Assembly: GCF_003054555.1 (NCBI RefSeq)
Contig: NZ_CP026304.1
Coordinates: forward strand, 1,736,001 to 1,800,000
Direction of reading: 5' to 3'
DNA from: Streptomyces lunaelactis
Lineage (GTDB): Bacteria; Actinomycetota; Actinomycetes; Streptomycetales; Streptomycetaceae
Length of the DNA: 64,000 nt
A program made the translations under genes and the position numbers. The notes under the pieces are model-generated. The model ran no database searches, was not told the origin of the DNA, and was given only the letters and a program-made list of their open reading frames with translations. Shown here in pieces: positions 1 through 9,428 of the stretch. The stretch's first letter is position 1. Every line of letters begins with the position of its first letter.

Positions 1-819
1 GGGCTGTTCCAGGCGTCGCTCCAGGATCGAGCGGGCGACCTCCGAGGACTCGGCCTCGGTGAGCTTGCGGAACCCCTCGTCGCTGATGACGGTCACGATC
101 GGATAGATCCGCCGGGCCACATCGGGGCCGCCGGTCGCCGAGTCGTCGTCGGCCGCGTCGTACAGCGCCTGGATGACCAGGGTGATGGCCTGCTGCTCCG
201 TCAGGTCTTCGCGGTAGAGCTTCTTCATCGATCCACGGGCGAAGATCGAACCGGATCCGGTCGCCGCGAAGCCGTGCTCCTCGGAGCGGCCGCCCGTCAC
301 GTCGTACGAGAAGATGCGGCCCTTCTCGCGGTCGACGTCGTATCCCGCGAAGAGCGGCACCACGGCCAGGCCCTGCAAGGCCATGCCGAGGTTGCTGCGG
401 ATCATGGTGGAGAGCCGGTTGGCCTTGCCCTCCAGGGAGAGCTGGGCGCCTTCGACCTTCTCGAAGTGCTCCAGCTCCAGCTGGAAGAGCTTGACCATCT
501 CCACCGCGAGGCCGGCAGTGCCGGCGATGCCCACGGCCGAGTACTCGTCGGCCGGGAAGACCTTCTCGATGTCGCGTTGCGCGATCATGTTGCCCATGGT
601 CGCCCTGCGGTCACCGGCGAGCACCACACCGCCGGGGAACGTCGTCGCGACGATGGTCGTGCCGTGCGGTGCCTCGATGGCCCCCTGGATGGGCGGCAGG
701 ACCCGCCGGCCGGGCAGTGTCTCCGGCGCGTGCTGACCCAGAAAGTCCATGAACGAGGACGAGCCGGGCGTCAGGAAGGCTGCCGGCAGACGCCCGGTGC
801 TACGAGGGTTGGCTTCCAC
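1..819 (-). CDS. prcB: 20S proteasome beta subunit (3' end cut by window edge)
   Basis: Catalytic beta subunit of the actinobacterial 20S core particle, which degrades pupylated proteins. It starts at GTG (817-819) behind AAGGAA and reads 273 codons to the window edge, so only a short C-terminal tail is missing. A propeptide of about 53 residues precedes the TTIVATTF motif; autocleavage would expose Thr54 as the N-terminal nucleophile. Further family landmarks are GDRRATMGN and the SYDVTGG strand. prcA is expected just beyond the left edge. pup, dop and arc lie upstream on the same strand, the usual order in streptomycetes. Identity is certain; the exact C-terminus is not visible. Confidence 0.96.
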   Translation of the reverse strand, partial: MEANPRSTGRLPAAFLTPGSSSFMDFLGQHAPETLPGRRVLPPIQGAIEAPHGTTIVATTFPGGVVLAGDRRATMGNMIAQRDIEKVFPADEYSAVGIAGTAGLAVEMVKLFQLELEHFEKVEGAQLSLEGKANRLSTMIRSNLGMALQGLAVVPLFAGYDVDREKGRIFSYDVTGGRSEEHGFAATGSGSIFARGSMKKLYREDLTEQQAITLVIQALYDAADDDSATGGPDVARRIYPIVTVISDEGFRKLTEAESSEVARSILERRLEQP

Positions 820-990
820 GCGTTTCCTTCCGGATTGGCGGCGGCCCGCCATGTCAGGCGCGGGCCGATCTTTCGAACTGTGCACGGACATTACCCGCGC
901 CGTGGCCTGTCATCCGCCCCGGTGCCGACGGCTTTCGCCGACGGCCCGAGGACGGACAACAGGGGGTACCCCCAACAAAGTTCGGGGTCG

Positions 991-1209
991 CTACTCTCCG
1001 CCCTTTTGGACGAAGGACCTCACGAAATCCTCTGCGTTCTCCTCGAGGACGTCGTCGATCTCGTCCAGTACGGAGTCGACGTCGTCCGAGAGCTTCTCCT
1101 GGCGCTCCTTGAGATCCTCGGAGGCCTGCGCTTCCTGCGCCTGCTCCTCGACCTCCTCAGTGGAACGCGTGGCCTTCTGCTGTCCGCCGCCGGTGTCCTT
1201 GGTCGCCAT
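991..1209 (-). CDS. pup: Prokaryotic ubiquitin-like protein Pup
   Basis: A 72-residue, disordered, acidic protein conjugated through its C-terminal glutamate to lysines of target proteins. The ATG at 1207-1209 has GAGGGAT upstream. The sequence is rich in Glu, Asp and Gln, has a coiled-coil-prone middle (residues about 30-58) that would bind the Arc/Mpa coiled coil, and ends FVQKGGE. The last codon is already Glu, so no deamidation would be needed before ligation. The frame stays open upstream of the ATG, but that extension is Arg-rich and unlike Pup. It lies between dop and prcB on the same strand. Confidence 0.96.
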   Translation of the reverse strand: MATKDTGGGQQKATRSTEEVEEQAQEAQASEDLKERQEKLSDDVDSVLDEIDDVLEENAEDFVRSFVQKGGE

Positions 1210-1346
1210 ATCCCTCACCCCGCTCGGTTTGCCCTGACGTGAGTTCCTTCGGTCAAGATCAGACCCTACAAGCAGGGTCCGACATCGGCCCCGCACTTGC
1301 CTCAACGTCCGGGTACCACCTCGATGATTCCCGGCCGAGAACCATT

Positions 1347-2858
1347 TCAGCCGCCGGACAGCACCCGGACCAGGTCTTCCGCGGTGCGGCACCTGTCCAG
1401 GAGCTCCTTGACGTGATTACGCGTTCCGCGTAGCGGCTCCAGGGTTGGCACCCGCTGCAGCGAGTCACGGCCCGGCAGATCGAAGATGACCGAGTCCCAG
1501 GAGGCCGCGGCCACATCGTCCGCGTACTGCTCCAGACAGCGACCGCGGAAATACGCACGGGTGTCCTCGGGCGGCTTTGTCTCCGCCCGCACGACCGCCG
1601 GCTCGTCCAGCAGCCGCTTCATCTTCCCGCGGGCCGCCAGACGGTTGTACAGGCCCTTCTCGGGCCGTACGTCGGCGTACTGGAGGTCCACCAGGTGCAG
1701 CCGTGCCGCGTCCCACTCCAGGTTGTCACGCCGCCGGTAGCCCTCCATGAGCTCCTTCTTGGCGATCCAGTCCAGCTCCCCGGACAGGCTCATGGGGTCG
1801 TTCTCGAGCCGGTTGAGCGTGTCCTCCCAGCGGATCAGGACATCCCTGGTCTGCTCGTCGGCGTCCGAGCCGTAGCGCTCCTCGACGTACTTCCGCGCCA
1901 GCTCGAAATACTCCATCTGGAGCTGGACCGCGGTGAGTGTCCGGCCGCTGCGCAGCGTGACCAGACGTTTCAGGGTCGGGTCGTGGGAGACCTGGTGCAG
2001 GGTGCGCACCGGCTGGTCGACGGCCAGGTCCACCGCGATGAAGCCGTCCTCGATCATGGAGAGGACCAGGGCCGTGGTGCCCAGCTTCAGATAGGTCGAG
2101 ATCTCGGACAGATTCGCGTCGCCGATGATCACATGGAGCCGGCGGTACTTCTCGGCGTCGGAGTGGGGCTCGTCGCGGGTGTTGATGATCGGCCGCTTGA
2201 GAGTCGTCTCCAGGCCGACCTCGACCTCGAAATAGTCGGCTCGCTGGCTGATCTGGAAGCCGTGCTCATGGCCGTCCTGGCCGATTCCGACCCGTCCGGC
2301 GCCGGTGACGACCTGGCGGGAGACGAAGAACGGCGTCAGGTGGCGCACGATGTCCGAGAAGGCGGTCTCCCGCTTCATCAGGTAGTTCTCGTGGGTCCCG
2401 TAGGACGCGCCCTTGTTGTCGGTGTTGTTCTTGTAGAGATGGATCGGCTGGGCGCCGGGGAGCTGGGCCGCGCGCTCGGCGGCCTCCGCCATGATCCGCT
2501 CGCCGGCCTTGTCCCAGAGCACGGCGTCACGGGGGTTGGTGACCTCCGGAGAGCTGTATTCCGGGTGTGCATGGTCGACGTACAGCCGCGCGCCATTGGT
2601 GAGGATCACATTGGCCAGGCCGATGTCCTCGTCGGTGAGCTGGCTGGAGTCGGCGGCCTCGCGGGCGAGATCGAAGCCGCGGGCGTCCCGCAGCGGATTC
2701 TCCTCCTCGAAGTCCCAGCGGGCGCGCCGCGCCCTGTGCATCGCCGCCGCGTAGGCGTTGACGATCTGGGACGAGGTGAGCATGGCATTGGCGTTCGGGT
2801 GGCCCGGGACGGAGATGCCGTACTCCGTCTCGATGCCCATTACTCGCCGTACGGTCAT
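1347..2858 (-). CDS. dop: Depupylase/deamidase Dop
   Basis: A 503-residue member of the carboxylate-amine ligase-like family that removes Pup from substrates and, where Pup ends in Gln, deamidates it. The N-terminus shows GIETEYG (metal/ATP-binding Glu) and the [15 protein letters not shown] block, whose Asp95 is the family nucleophile. An [14 protein letters not shown] segment and KKELMEGY further support it. AAGGAGG precedes the ATG. This is Dop rather than the ligase PafA because it directly flanks pup and has the Dop-type N-terminal loop after residue 40. PafA itself is not in the window. Confidence 0.94.
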   Translation of the reverse strand: MTVRRVMGIETEYGISVPGHPNANAMLTSSQIVNAYAAAMHRARRARWDFEEENPLRDARGFDLAREAADSSQLTDEDIGLANVILTNGARLYVDHAHPEYSSPEVTNPRDAVLWDKAGERIMAEAAERAAQLPGAQPIHLYKNNTDNKGASYGTHENYLMKRETAFSDIVRHLTPFFVSRQVVTGAGRVGIGQDGHEHGFQISQRADYFEVEVGLETTLKRPIINTRDEPHSDAEKYRRLHVIIGDANLSEISTYLKLGTTALVLSMIEDGFIAVDLAVDQPVRTLHQVSHDPTLKRLVTLRSGRTLTAVQLQMEYFELARKYVEERYGSDADEQTRDVLIRWEDTLNRLENDPMSLSGELDWIAKKELMEGYRRRDNLEWDAARLHLVDLQYADVRPEKGLYNRLAARGKMKRLLDEPAVVRAETKPPEDTRAYFRGRCLEQYADDVAAASWDSVIFDLPGRDSLQRVPTLEPLRGTRNHVKELLDRCRTAEDLVRVLSGG

Positions 2859-3049
2859 GCGGCCCTCCTTGCCCGGCGGCGCTCCCCTCCGGGAACGGCG
2901 CTCAAGTACCGCTGTCTCTCCGGTGCGTGTGCGGTGCCCGTCCCCGCACTGCGCGACGCGGCGGTACCGAAGAGCCTAGAACGCCTCTGCGCTGGTGGGG
3001 AGATCAATTTCGCCATTGCTCCGGTATGGCCGGACCTTCTCAGAAAGCA

Positions 3050-3111
3050 ACCGGCTGCGGATGCCCGTCCCCCTGCCTTCGGCGGGGGGACCCCCAGCAT
3101 CCGCAGCCGGT
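3050..3111 (-). terminator. Nested perfect hairpin downstream of arc
   Basis: Two nested stems lie just past the arc stop codon. The outer arms at 3050-3064 and 3097-3111 are a perfect 15-bp inverted repeat. Inside it, 3067-3077 and 3081-3091 form an 11-bp stem with one G-T pair and a TTC loop. The likely role is transcription termination or mRNA 3' protection for arc, separating it from dop. There is no U-tract, as is common in Streptomyces. Confidence 0.75.
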
Positions 3112-3118
3112 CTGCGTT

Positions 3119-4885
3119 CTACAGGTACTGGCCTGTGTTCGCCACCGTGTCGATGGAACGTCCGGTGTCCGCGCCCTGCTTTCCGGTGACAAGGGTGCGG
3201 ATGAAGACGATCCGCTCGCCCTTCTTGCCGGAGATCCGGGCCCAGTCGTCCGGGTTGGTGGTGTTCGGCAGGTCCTCGTTCTCCTTGAACTCGTCCACGC
3301 AAGCCTGGAGGAGATGGGAGACCCGAAGGCCCTTCTGGTTCTGGTCGAGGAAGGCCTTGATGGCCATCTTCTTGGCCCGGTCGACGATGTTCTGAATCAT
3401 CGCGCCGGAGTTGAAGTCCTTGAAGTACAGGACTTCCTTGTCGCCGTTGGCGTACGTGACCTCGAGGAAGCGGTTCTCCTCGGACTCCGCGTACATCTGC
3501 TCGACGACCGACTGGATCATCGCGTGCACGGCGGCATCCTTGGAGCCGCTGTGCTCGGAGAGGTCGTCCCCGTGCAGGGGCAGCGAAGCCGTCAGGTACT
3601 TGGCGAAGATGTCCTTCGCGGCCTCCGCGTCCGGACGCTCGATCTTGATCTTGACGTCGAGCCGGCCGGGCCGCAGGATCGCGGGGTCGATCATGTCCTC
3701 GCGGTTGGAGGCGCCGATGACGATGACGTTCTCCAGGCCCTCCACACCGTCGATCTCGGCGAGCAGCTGCGGGACGATGGTGTTCTCCACGTCCGAGCTG
3801 ACACCGGAACCACGGGTGCGGAAGAGGGATTCCATCTCGTCGAAGAAGACGATCACGGGGGTACCCTCGCTCGCCTTCTCCCGGGCACGCTGGAAGACCA
3901 GGCGGATGTGCCGCTCGGTCTCGCCGACGTACTTGTTGAGGAGCTCGGGGCCCTTGATATTGAGGAAGTAGCTCTTCCCCGCGGGCTGGCCGGTCACCTC
4001 GGCGACCTTCTTGGCAAGGGAGTTGGCGACGGCCTTGGCGATGAGCGTCTTGCCGCAGCCGGGCGGACCGTAGAGCAGGATGCCCTTCGGCGGCCGCAGT
4101 TCGTGCTCCTTGAAGAGGTCCGGGTGGAGGTACGGGAGCTCGACCGCGTCGCGGATCATCTCGATCTGGCCGCCCAGACCGCCGATCTTCTCGTAGTCGA
4201 CGTCCGGGACCTCTTCGAGGACGAGCTCTTCGACCTCGCTCTTGGGCACCACTTCATAGACGTAGCCGGAGCGGGGTTCGAGCAGCAGGGCGTCGCCGGG
4301 ACGGATGGTGATGTCCAGCAGCGGCTCCGCGAGCCGCACCACCCGTTCCTCGTCGGTGTGCCCGACCACCAGGGCGCGCTCGCCGTCCTCGAGGATCTCC
4401 TTGAGGGTGACGATGTCCCCGGCACGCTCGTACTCCATGGCCTCGACCACGTTGAGCGCTTCGTTGAGCATGACTTCCTGGCCGCGCCGGAGCTCGTCGA
4501 GCTCGACGCTGGGGCTGACATTCACCCGGAGCTTGCGGCCCCCGGTGAAGATGTCGCAGGTGCCGTCCTCATTTGACTGCAGGAAGACACCGAAGCCGGC
4601 CGGCGGCTGTGCGAGCCGGTCGACCTCCTCCTTGAGAGCCACGATCTGGTCGCGGGCCTCACGGAGTGTATTGGCGAGCCGCTCGTTCTGTGCGGACACG
4701 CCGGCCAGGTTTGTCTGCAGCTCGACGATCCGCTCTTCGAGAATCCTCGTATGGCGCGGAGAGTCGGCGAGCTTGCGGCGCAGGACGGCGATTTCCTGCT
4801 CGAGATAGGCAACCTGGCCGGCTGGGTCTTCAGACCCCCGCCCCGGCCGGATGCCGCGGTTGATGTCGTCGTCGTGGGCTGCCAC
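3119..4885 (-). CDS. arc: AAA+ proteasomal ATPase ARC/Mpa
   Basis: Hexameric unfoldase that captures Pup and threads substrates into the 20S core. The 588-residue form starts at GTG 4883-4885 behind GGAGGAGG; an upstream in-frame TTG would add six residues but lacks a ribosome site. An N-terminal coiled coil (about 25-92) is followed by OB domains (about 95-225) and the AAA module with Walker A GPPGCGKT (273-280) and Walker B VIVFFDE (344-350). The C-terminus ends GQYL, matching the penultimate-Tyr tail that docks into 20S alpha pockets. It is transcribed toward dop and pup but separated from dop by a strong hairpin. Confidence 0.96.
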   Translation of the reverse strand: MAAHDDDINRGIRPGRGSEDPAGQVAYLEQEIAVLRRKLADSPRHTRILEERIVELQTNLAGVSAQNERLANTLREARDQIVALKEEVDRLAQPPAGFGVFLQSNEDGTCDIFTGGRKLRVNVSPSVELDELRRGQEVMLNEALNVVEAMEYERAGDIVTLKEILEDGERALVVGHTDEERVVRLAEPLLDITIRPGDALLLEPRSGYVYEVVPKSEVEELVLEEVPDVDYEKIGGLGGQIEMIRDAVELPYLHPDLFKEHELRPPKGILLYGPPGCGKTLIAKAVANSLAKKVAEVTGQPAGKSYFLNIKGPELLNKYVGETERHIRLVFQRAREKASEGTPVIVFFDEMESLFRTRGSGVSSDVENTIVPQLLAEIDGVEGLENVIVIGASNREDMIDPAILRPGRLDVKIKIERPDAEAAKDIFAKYLTASLPLHGDDLSEHSGSKDAAVHAMIQSVVEQMYAESEENRFLEVTYANGDKEVLYFKDFNSGAMIQNIVDRAKKMAIKAFLDQNQKGLRVSHLLQACVDEFKENEDLPNTTNPDDWARISGKKGERIVFIRTLVTGKQGADTGRSIDTVANTGQYL

Positions 4886-5138
4886 GGTCCTCACCTCCTC
4901 CAAGGGGAGCTGGACGCTTCCTGACCCTACCTGGGTGGGTAGTGATTGAAACCCCTAGATCACAAAGACGGTAGAGGTGTGTCCGATCTTCACCCTTGCG
5001 CTCTCCCTCCTGCCAGGGGAATACCCACCCATCAACATCGGAAAGCGGGCGGAGGTATCGTCAAAGCGTTCAACACCCGTCAGGGCTGGCACGACTTGCT
5101 TCACATTGCTACACCCGACGAAGGAAACGGCAGGAGAT
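4886..5138. promoter_or_regulatory. Divergent promoter region arc/ferredoxin
   Basis: A 253-bp non-coding region separates the divergent arc and ferredoxin genes, so it should carry both promoters. A short inverted repeat CTACC/GGTAG (4927-4931 and 4938-4942) sits close to arc. I could not assign -10 boxes with confidence. Confidence 0.45.
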
Positions 5139-5450
5139 ATGACCGTGCAGCACGAGGCCCCCACCGGCGGCGCCGCGGATGCCCTGGAGGTCTGGATCGA
5201 CCAGGACCTCTGCACCGGGGACGGGATCTGTGCGCAGTACGCACCGGAGGTCTTCGAGCTCGACATCGACGGGCTGGCGTATGTGAAGAGCACGGACGAC
5301 GAACTGCTCCAGAACCCGGGCGCCGTGGCGCCCGTACCGCTTCCGCTCCTGAGGGATGTCGTGGACTCCGCGAAGGAGTGCCCGGGCGACTGCATCCATG
5401 TACGTCGCGTTTCGGACAGGGTCGAAGTCTACGGCCCCGACGCAGGGTGA
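5139..5450 (+). CDS. Ferredoxin, probable [3Fe-4S] type
   Basis: A 103-residue electron carrier. Cysteines occur as CTGDGIC (C-x5-C) near the N-terminus and ECPGDC near the C-terminus. The first pair lacks the usual second Cys of a 4Fe-4S CxxCxxC motif, which points to a 3Fe-4S cluster of the kind serving cytochromes P450. A 20-odd residue insertion rich in Pro and Val (NPGAVAPVPLPLL) separates the two halves. ATG follows CAGGAGAT. The open frame extends upstream to 4977, but that part has no ferredoxin features. No P450 or reductase gene is adjacent, so the partner is unknown. Confidence 0.85.
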   Translation: MTVQHEAPTGGAADALEVWIDQDLCTGDGICAQYAPEVFELDIDGLAYVKSTDDELLQNPGAVAPVPLPLLRDVVDSAKECPGDCIHVRRVSDRVEVYGPDAG

Positions 5451-5469
5451 CGGATCACACACTCCACGC

Positions 5470-6030
5470 TCAGGCCTGGGCGGTGCGGACGAACTTCCCG
5501 CCCTGCCACTGCCACTTGACCTTCTCCTGCTCGTCGGGACAGCAGCTCGGCACATTTGGCGAGGAGTAGCCGAGCAAGGTCGCCGTAATCACTCCGTCAC
5601 GTACGGCGAAGTCCCCGACGCTCAGCTTCTGCGCGGGCTCCAGCAGCGTCGCGACCACGCGCGGTACGGTCCCATCACCCTGCGTCAGTACGAAGATTCC
5701 GCTCGGCGGGGTGCCGGAACCGGCGTCGCAGCGGGCCACGGCCACGGTCTCGGGGCTGCCGTCGCCGTCGAGATCGCCCGAGGCCTTCTTGGTCACCACG
5801 CTCTGCACGCCGCCGCATTCCAGCGGGAGCCGCGCTGTGGCCGGGTCGGGGGCCGGCGCCGGCGCCGCGGCGGTGCCGGTGCGCGGCTGGCCCGCCTGGG
5901 AGGCGGCCTGCGCCCTGGGCTGCAGCAGTCCGGCGGCAGCGACGACCGCGGCCATCGCCGTCGCGGTGGCCAGCCAGTGCACCGGGCGGGCGTGGGTGTG
6001 CGCGAGGTCCGGGACGACGGAGGTCTGCAC
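5470..6030 (-). CDS. Secreted or membrane-anchored hypothetical protein
   Basis: A 186-residue protein of unknown function. GTG start with AGGAGA at good distance. A hydrophobic segment at about residues 18-38 (WLATATAMAAVVAAAGLL) looks like a signal peptide or N-terminal anchor, followed by an Ala/Pro-rich linker. The mature part contains SGDLDGDGSPETVAV, a calcium-loop-like FG-GAP motif, and four Cys (one each in ECGG and ARCD, and the SCC pair), which suggests disulfides outside the cell. Convergent with the ferredoxin gene; the ends are 19 bp apart. No pathway link is visible. Confidence 0.75.
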   Translation of the reverse strand: MQTSVVPDLAHTHARPVHWLATATAMAAVVAAAGLLQPRAQAASQAGQPRTGTAAAPAPAPDPATARLPLECGGVQSVVTKKASGDLDGDGSPETVAVARCDAGSGTPPSGIFVLTQGDGTVPRVVATLLEPAQKLSVGDFAVRDGVITATLLGYSSPNVPSCCPDEQEKVKWQWQGGKFVRTAQA

Positions 6031-6139
6031 GCGGGATGTCTCCTGTGAAGGGCGATGCCGGTGGGGGTGGCCTGCATCGTGCCATACGTCACAGCGGGAG
6101 CGGAACAGTGGGGTCCGACTGTGTAGGTCAAGAAGCGGT

Positions 6140-6207
6140 CAACGCGAAGACGCCGCCGCCGAGTTCTCCGTGGGTCACGGGAACTCGGCGGCGGCGTCTT
6201 CGCGTTG
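6140..6207 (-). terminator. 27-bp perfect inverted repeat, trmI terminator
   Basis: Arms 6140-6166 and 6181-6207 are perfectly complementary over 27 bp. The loop itself closes with CCGTG/CACGG around GGT, so the whole is a 32-bp stem with one unpaired T. It lies 20 bp past the trmI stop and blocks read-through into the gene at 5470-6030. Confidence 0.85.
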
Positions 6208-6227
6208 TACGGGCGTCAGCCCCGGCG

Positions 6228-7115
6228 TCAGCCCTTGTTGGGGCCTTCGTAGTCATCGCCGTACGCGCCCTTGGCGGGGCGACGGCGGCGCATCGGAGGC
6301 TCCACACCGTCGGCGAGACGGCGGGCGGTGACGAGGAAGCCGGTGTGGCCGATCATCCGGTGGTCCGGGCGGACGGCCAGGCCCTCGACGTGCCAGTTGC
6401 GGATCATCGACTCCCAGGGCTGCGGCTCGGCGAAGCAGCCGATCTCGCGGATGGACTCGACGGTCCGTGCGAGCTGGGTCGTCGTCGCGACGTAGCAGCA
6501 GAGGATGCCGCCGGGCACGAGCGCCTTGGAGACGGCCTCCAGGCACTCCCAGGGGGCGAGCATGTCCAGGATGACGCGGTCGACGTCGGCGTCCGTCAGG
6601 TTGTCCTGGAGGTCGCCGACGGTGAGCTGCCAGGCGGGGTGCGGGCCGCCGAAGTAGCGCTCCACGTTCTGCTGGGCGATCTCGGCGAAGTCCTCGCGTC
6701 GCTCGTAGGAGTGCAGCATGCCGTGGTCACCGATGGCGCGCAGCAGGAAGCTGCTCAGCGAGCCGGAGCCCACCCCCGCCTCCACGACGCGGGCGCCGGG
6801 GAAGATGTCGGCGAAGGCCAGGATCTGTCCCGCGTCCTTGGGGTAGACCACGGCGGCGCCGCGGGGCATGGACAGGACATAGTCGGGGAGCAGGGGGCGC
6901 AGCGCGAGATAGGCGACGTTTCCCGTGGTACGGACAACACTGCCCTCGGGAGCCCCGATCAGCTCGTCGTGGGGGAAGGAACCCTTGTGGGTGTGGAAAT
7001 TCTTCCCGGCCTCGAGCGTGAACGTGTAGTGGCGTCCCTTGGGGTCGGTGAGCTGGACCTGGTCCCCGACCTTGAAGGGCCCGCGTCGGCGGGCGGCACC
7101 GGTCGGTTCGGACAT
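6228..7115 (-). CDS. trmI: tRNA (adenine-58-N1)-methyltransferase TrmI
   Basis: A 295-residue Rossmann-fold methyltransferase that makes m1A58 in the T-loop of tRNAs. The N-terminal beta domain (1-75) contains the KNFHTHKG block. The SAM site is VVEAGVGSGSLSSFLL with acidic SYERREDF after it, and the catalytic strand is VILDMLAPWE. The C-terminus is basic (MRRRRPAKG). The ATG has no Shine-Dalgarno sequence; instead TAGGCT lies six bases upstream, so the mRNA is probably leaderless. It is often found near the proteasome genes in actinobacteria, and the pairing is seen here too. Confidence 0.93.
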   Translation of the reverse strand: MSEPTGAARRRGPFKVGDQVQLTDPKGRHYTFTLEAGKNFHTHKGSFPHDELIGAPEGSVVRTTGNVAYLALRPLLPDYVLSMPRGAAVVYPKDAGQILAFADIFPGARVVEAGVGSGSLSSFLLRAIGDHGMLHSYERREDFAEIAQQNVERYFGGPHPAWQLTVGDLQDNLTDADVDRVILDMLAPWECLEAVSKALVPGGILCCYVATTTQLARTVESIREIGCFAEPQPWESMIRNWHVEGLAVRPDHRMIGHTGFLVTARRLADGVEPPMRRRRPAKGAYGDDYEGPNKG

Positions 7116-7121
7116 GTGACC

Positions 7122-7127
7122 AGCCTA
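7122..7127 (-). promoter_or_regulatory. -10 box of leaderless trmI
   Basis: TAGGCT on the minus strand ends six bases before the trmI ATG and no ribosome site is present, which fits a leaderless promoter. Confidence 0.5.
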
Positions 7128-7184
7128 CCGGGCCCTTTGGGCCCCGGGGACCACACCGCCTGTGCGGCGAGTGGGCCGAGCCCT

Positions 7185-8432
7185 CTAAGTAGAGGGCCGG
7201 GCCATGGCGGCGACGAAGGCGCGCTCCACGTCCGCCGTGGACAGCACCCCGTAGATCTCGCCCGTCTCCTCGACCACCAGGTACTCCGTCGCGGGCGACG
7301 CCCTGAGCTTGTCCAGCAGGGCCTCCCCCGCCAGATCGGCCGAGACCTTCATGCCCTCGGTGAGGTCCTGGGCGAGGCCGCTCACGGCGACCCAGGGGCG
7401 GCGGTGCTCGGGGACGCCGACGATCGCCGTCTCGCGGACCAGGGCCGTCGGGTCGCCGTGCCCGTCGACGACGACCAGGGCGCGGGCGCCGGCCTCGTTG
7501 GCGCGGCGCAGGGCCTCGGAGAGCGGGGTGTTGGACTCGACGGGGACGGCGCGCCTGGTGAGCGTGCGGGCCTCGAGCTCGGGCAGGTGTTCGCGCAGCC
7601 GCGCCATGCGCAGGCTGTTGCCCGCCCCGGTCCAGATGATCGCGGCGAGGATCGCGGCCAGCAGCGCGTCGGTGACGGTCTCCATGCCGCCGATGTCCTC
7701 GGTCGCGTTGCCGAGGGCGCCGGTGTGGGTGAGGAGCGGGAGGCCGATCAGGACGGCGACCGCGAGCGCCCGGCCGACCCAGGCCGCGGCGACCGTGCCG
7801 GCCATCGGTTTGCCGGTGATCTTCCAGACGACGGCGCGGAGCATCCGGCCGCCGTCCAGCGGCAGTCCGGGCAGCAGGTTGAAGGCGGCGACGATGAGGT
7901 TGGAGATCATCAGGCCCGCGAGCAGGACGCCGGGTACGGTGCCCGGCTCGACGGCCATCATCCCGAGGTAGAAGACGCCGGACAGCACGAGCGAGAGCAG
8001 CGGCCCGACGAAGGCGAGGATGAACTCGCGGCCGGGCGTCTCGGACTCCTTCTCGATCTCCGAGACGCCGCCGAAGAACTGGAGCTGGATGCGGCGCACC
8101 GGCAGTTTGAAGCGCAGCGCGGCGACGGTGTGTGCGAGTTCGTGCACGAGCACCGAGGCGTAGAAGGCGACCGCGAAGAACAGCGAGACGAGATAGCGGA
8201 CGCCGCCGAGCTCGGGGAGCACCCGGTCCAGCTGGCCGCCGAACACCCAGGTGATCAGGGCGGCGACGATGAACCAGCTGGGGGCGACATAGACCGGCAC
8301 GCCGAAGGGACGGCCCATGAGGATGCCGCCGCCGGGGCCGTCGGAGCGCCGCGGCTTGCCACCGTCGGGGTTCGATCCCCCCGTACCGGACTGCGGCCGC
8401 TTGCGCTCACCGCTCATGTCGTCCTGGTTCAC
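7185..8432 (-). CDS. M50 site-2 protease with C-terminal CBS domains
   Basis: A 415-residue intramembrane zinc metalloprotease of the S2P/FtsH-adjacent Rip type. GTG at 8430-8432 follows AAGGGA; an ATG five codons later is the alternative. About six membrane segments follow a Gly/Pro-rich cytoplasmic head. Zinc motif HELAH is at 97-101 and the partner Asp lies in PLDGGR at about 191-196. Two CBS domains occupy roughly 290-410, which in this family sense adenine nucleotides. Substrates would be membrane-anchored anti-sigma factors or similar proteins; none is next to it. The frame is open further upstream but without coding character. Confidence 0.92.
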   Translation of the reverse strand: MNQDDMSGERKRPQSGTGGSNPDGGKPRRSDGPGGGILMGRPFGVPVYVAPSWFIVAALITWVFGGQLDRVLPELGGVRYLVSLFFAVAFYASVLVHELAHTVAALRFKLPVRRIQLQFFGGVSEIEKESETPGREFILAFVGPLLSLVLSGVFYLGMMAVEPGTVPGVLLAGLMISNLIVAAFNLLPGLPLDGGRMLRAVVWKITGKPMAGTVAAAWVGRALAVAVLIGLPLLTHTGALGNATEDIGGMETVTDALLAAILAAIIWTGAGNSLRMARLREHLPELEARTLTRRAVPVESNTPLSEALRRANEAGARALVVVDGHGDPTALVRETAIVGVPEHRRPWVAVSGLAQDLTEGMKVSADLAGEALLDKLRASPATEYLVVEETGEIYGVLSTADVERAFVAAMARPST

Positions 8433-8537
8433 AGGTTCCCTTCGTTGCGTATGCGTCGTGTATGCGTCATTCACTTGATCATGCAGTGCGCAGGGTCTGA
8501 CGTCGATGGTATTGCGCTCGCTGTCAGTGGCGGGTCG

Positions 8538-8543
8538 TAGGGT
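8538..8543 (+). promoter_or_regulatory. -10 box of leaderless nuclease gene
   Basis: TAGGGT ends seven bases before the ATG at 8551, with no Shine-Dalgarno sequence between them. Confidence 0.5.
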
Positions 8544-8550
8544 CTGAGTC

Positions 8551-9411
8551 ATGAGTACGAGCCAGCAGCCCACATCGCTGTCGCCGTCGCGGGCGAGCGA
8601 CTTCATGCAGTGTCCCCTGCTGTACCGGTTCCGGGTGATCGACAAGCTGCCGGAGAAGCCCAGTGAGGCAGCTACCCGGGGCACGCTCGTGCACGCGGTG
8701 CTGGAGCGTCTCTTCGACGACCCGGCGGCGGAGCGCACGGTTCCGCGCGCGAAGGCGATGATCCCGGGGCAGTGGGACCGGCTGCTGGAGACGAAGCCGG
8801 AGCTGAGCGAGCTGTTCGCCGAGGATGCCGGGGGCGAGCGGCTCACCGGCTGGCTGGGCGAGGCGGAGCAGCTGGTCGAGCGCTGGTTCTCGCTGGAGGA
8901 CCCGACCCGTCTGGAGCCCGCCGAGCGGGAGATGTTCGTCGAGACGGAGCTGGAGTCGGGGCTGCGGCTGCGCGGAGTCATCGACCGGGTCGACGTGGCG
9001 CCCACCGGCGAGGTGCGGATCGTCGACTACAAGACGGGCAAGGCCCCGCGCCCGGAGTACAGCGAGGGCGCCCTGTTCCAGATGAAGTTCTACGCCCTGG
9101 TGATCTGGCGCCTGAAGAACGTCGTGCCCCGCCGGCTGCAACTGGTGTATCTGGGCAGCGGCGATGTGCTGACGTACGACCCGGTCCCGGCGGACCTGGA
9201 GCGTATGGAGCGCAAACTGCTGGCGCTGTGGGACGCGATCAAGGAGGCCACCGGGACGGGTGACTGGCGGCCGCGGCCGACCAAGCTGTGCGGCTGGTGC
9301 GACCACCAGGCGGTCTGTCCGGAATTCGGTGGCACTCCCCCGGTTTATCCGCTGAGCATTTCCCCGGCCGATTCCGCGGAGGATGGTCAGGGCAGAATGG
9401 GCCCGGTCTAG
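8551..9411 (+). CDS. RecB-family PD-(D/E)XK nuclease with Fe-S cysteines
   Basis: A 286-residue single-domain exonuclease related to Cas4 and the AddB/RecB nuclease domain. The active site reads GVIDRVD followed by IVDYKTGK, with RGTLVHAVLERLF upstream. One cysteine near the N-terminus (MQCPLLY) and three near the C-terminus (LCGWCDHQAVCP) are spaced like the 4Fe-4S clamp of AddB and Cas4. The upstream neighbour is divergent; the response regulator follows 17 bp downstream and may be co-transcribed. A role in DNA end processing is inferred from family only. No helicase partner is adjacent. Confidence 0.9.
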   Translation: MSTSQQPTSLSPSRASDFMQCPLLYRFRVIDKLPEKPSEAATRGTLVHAVLERLFDDPAAERTVPRAKAMIPGQWDRLLETKPELSELFAEDAGGERLTGWLGEAEQLVERWFSLEDPTRLEPAEREMFVETELESGLRLRGVIDRVDVAPTGEVRIVDYKTGKAPRPEYSEGALFQMKFYALVIWRLKNVVPRRLQLVYLGSGDVLTYDPVPADLERMERKLLALWDAIKEATGTGDWRPRPTKLCGWCDHQAVCPEFGGTPPVYPLSISPADSAEDGQGRMGPV

Positions 9412-9428
9412 GTGAAGGAGTAGTACCC

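Noticed and set aside
2859..3118. A small gene between dop and arc on the minus strand
   Set aside because: The open frame there starts inside arc and runs across the terminator hairpin without coding character.
4977..5138. Longer N-terminus for the ferredoxin
   Set aside because: The 54 extra codons contain no ferredoxin sequence, and a good ribosome site precedes the ATG at 5139.
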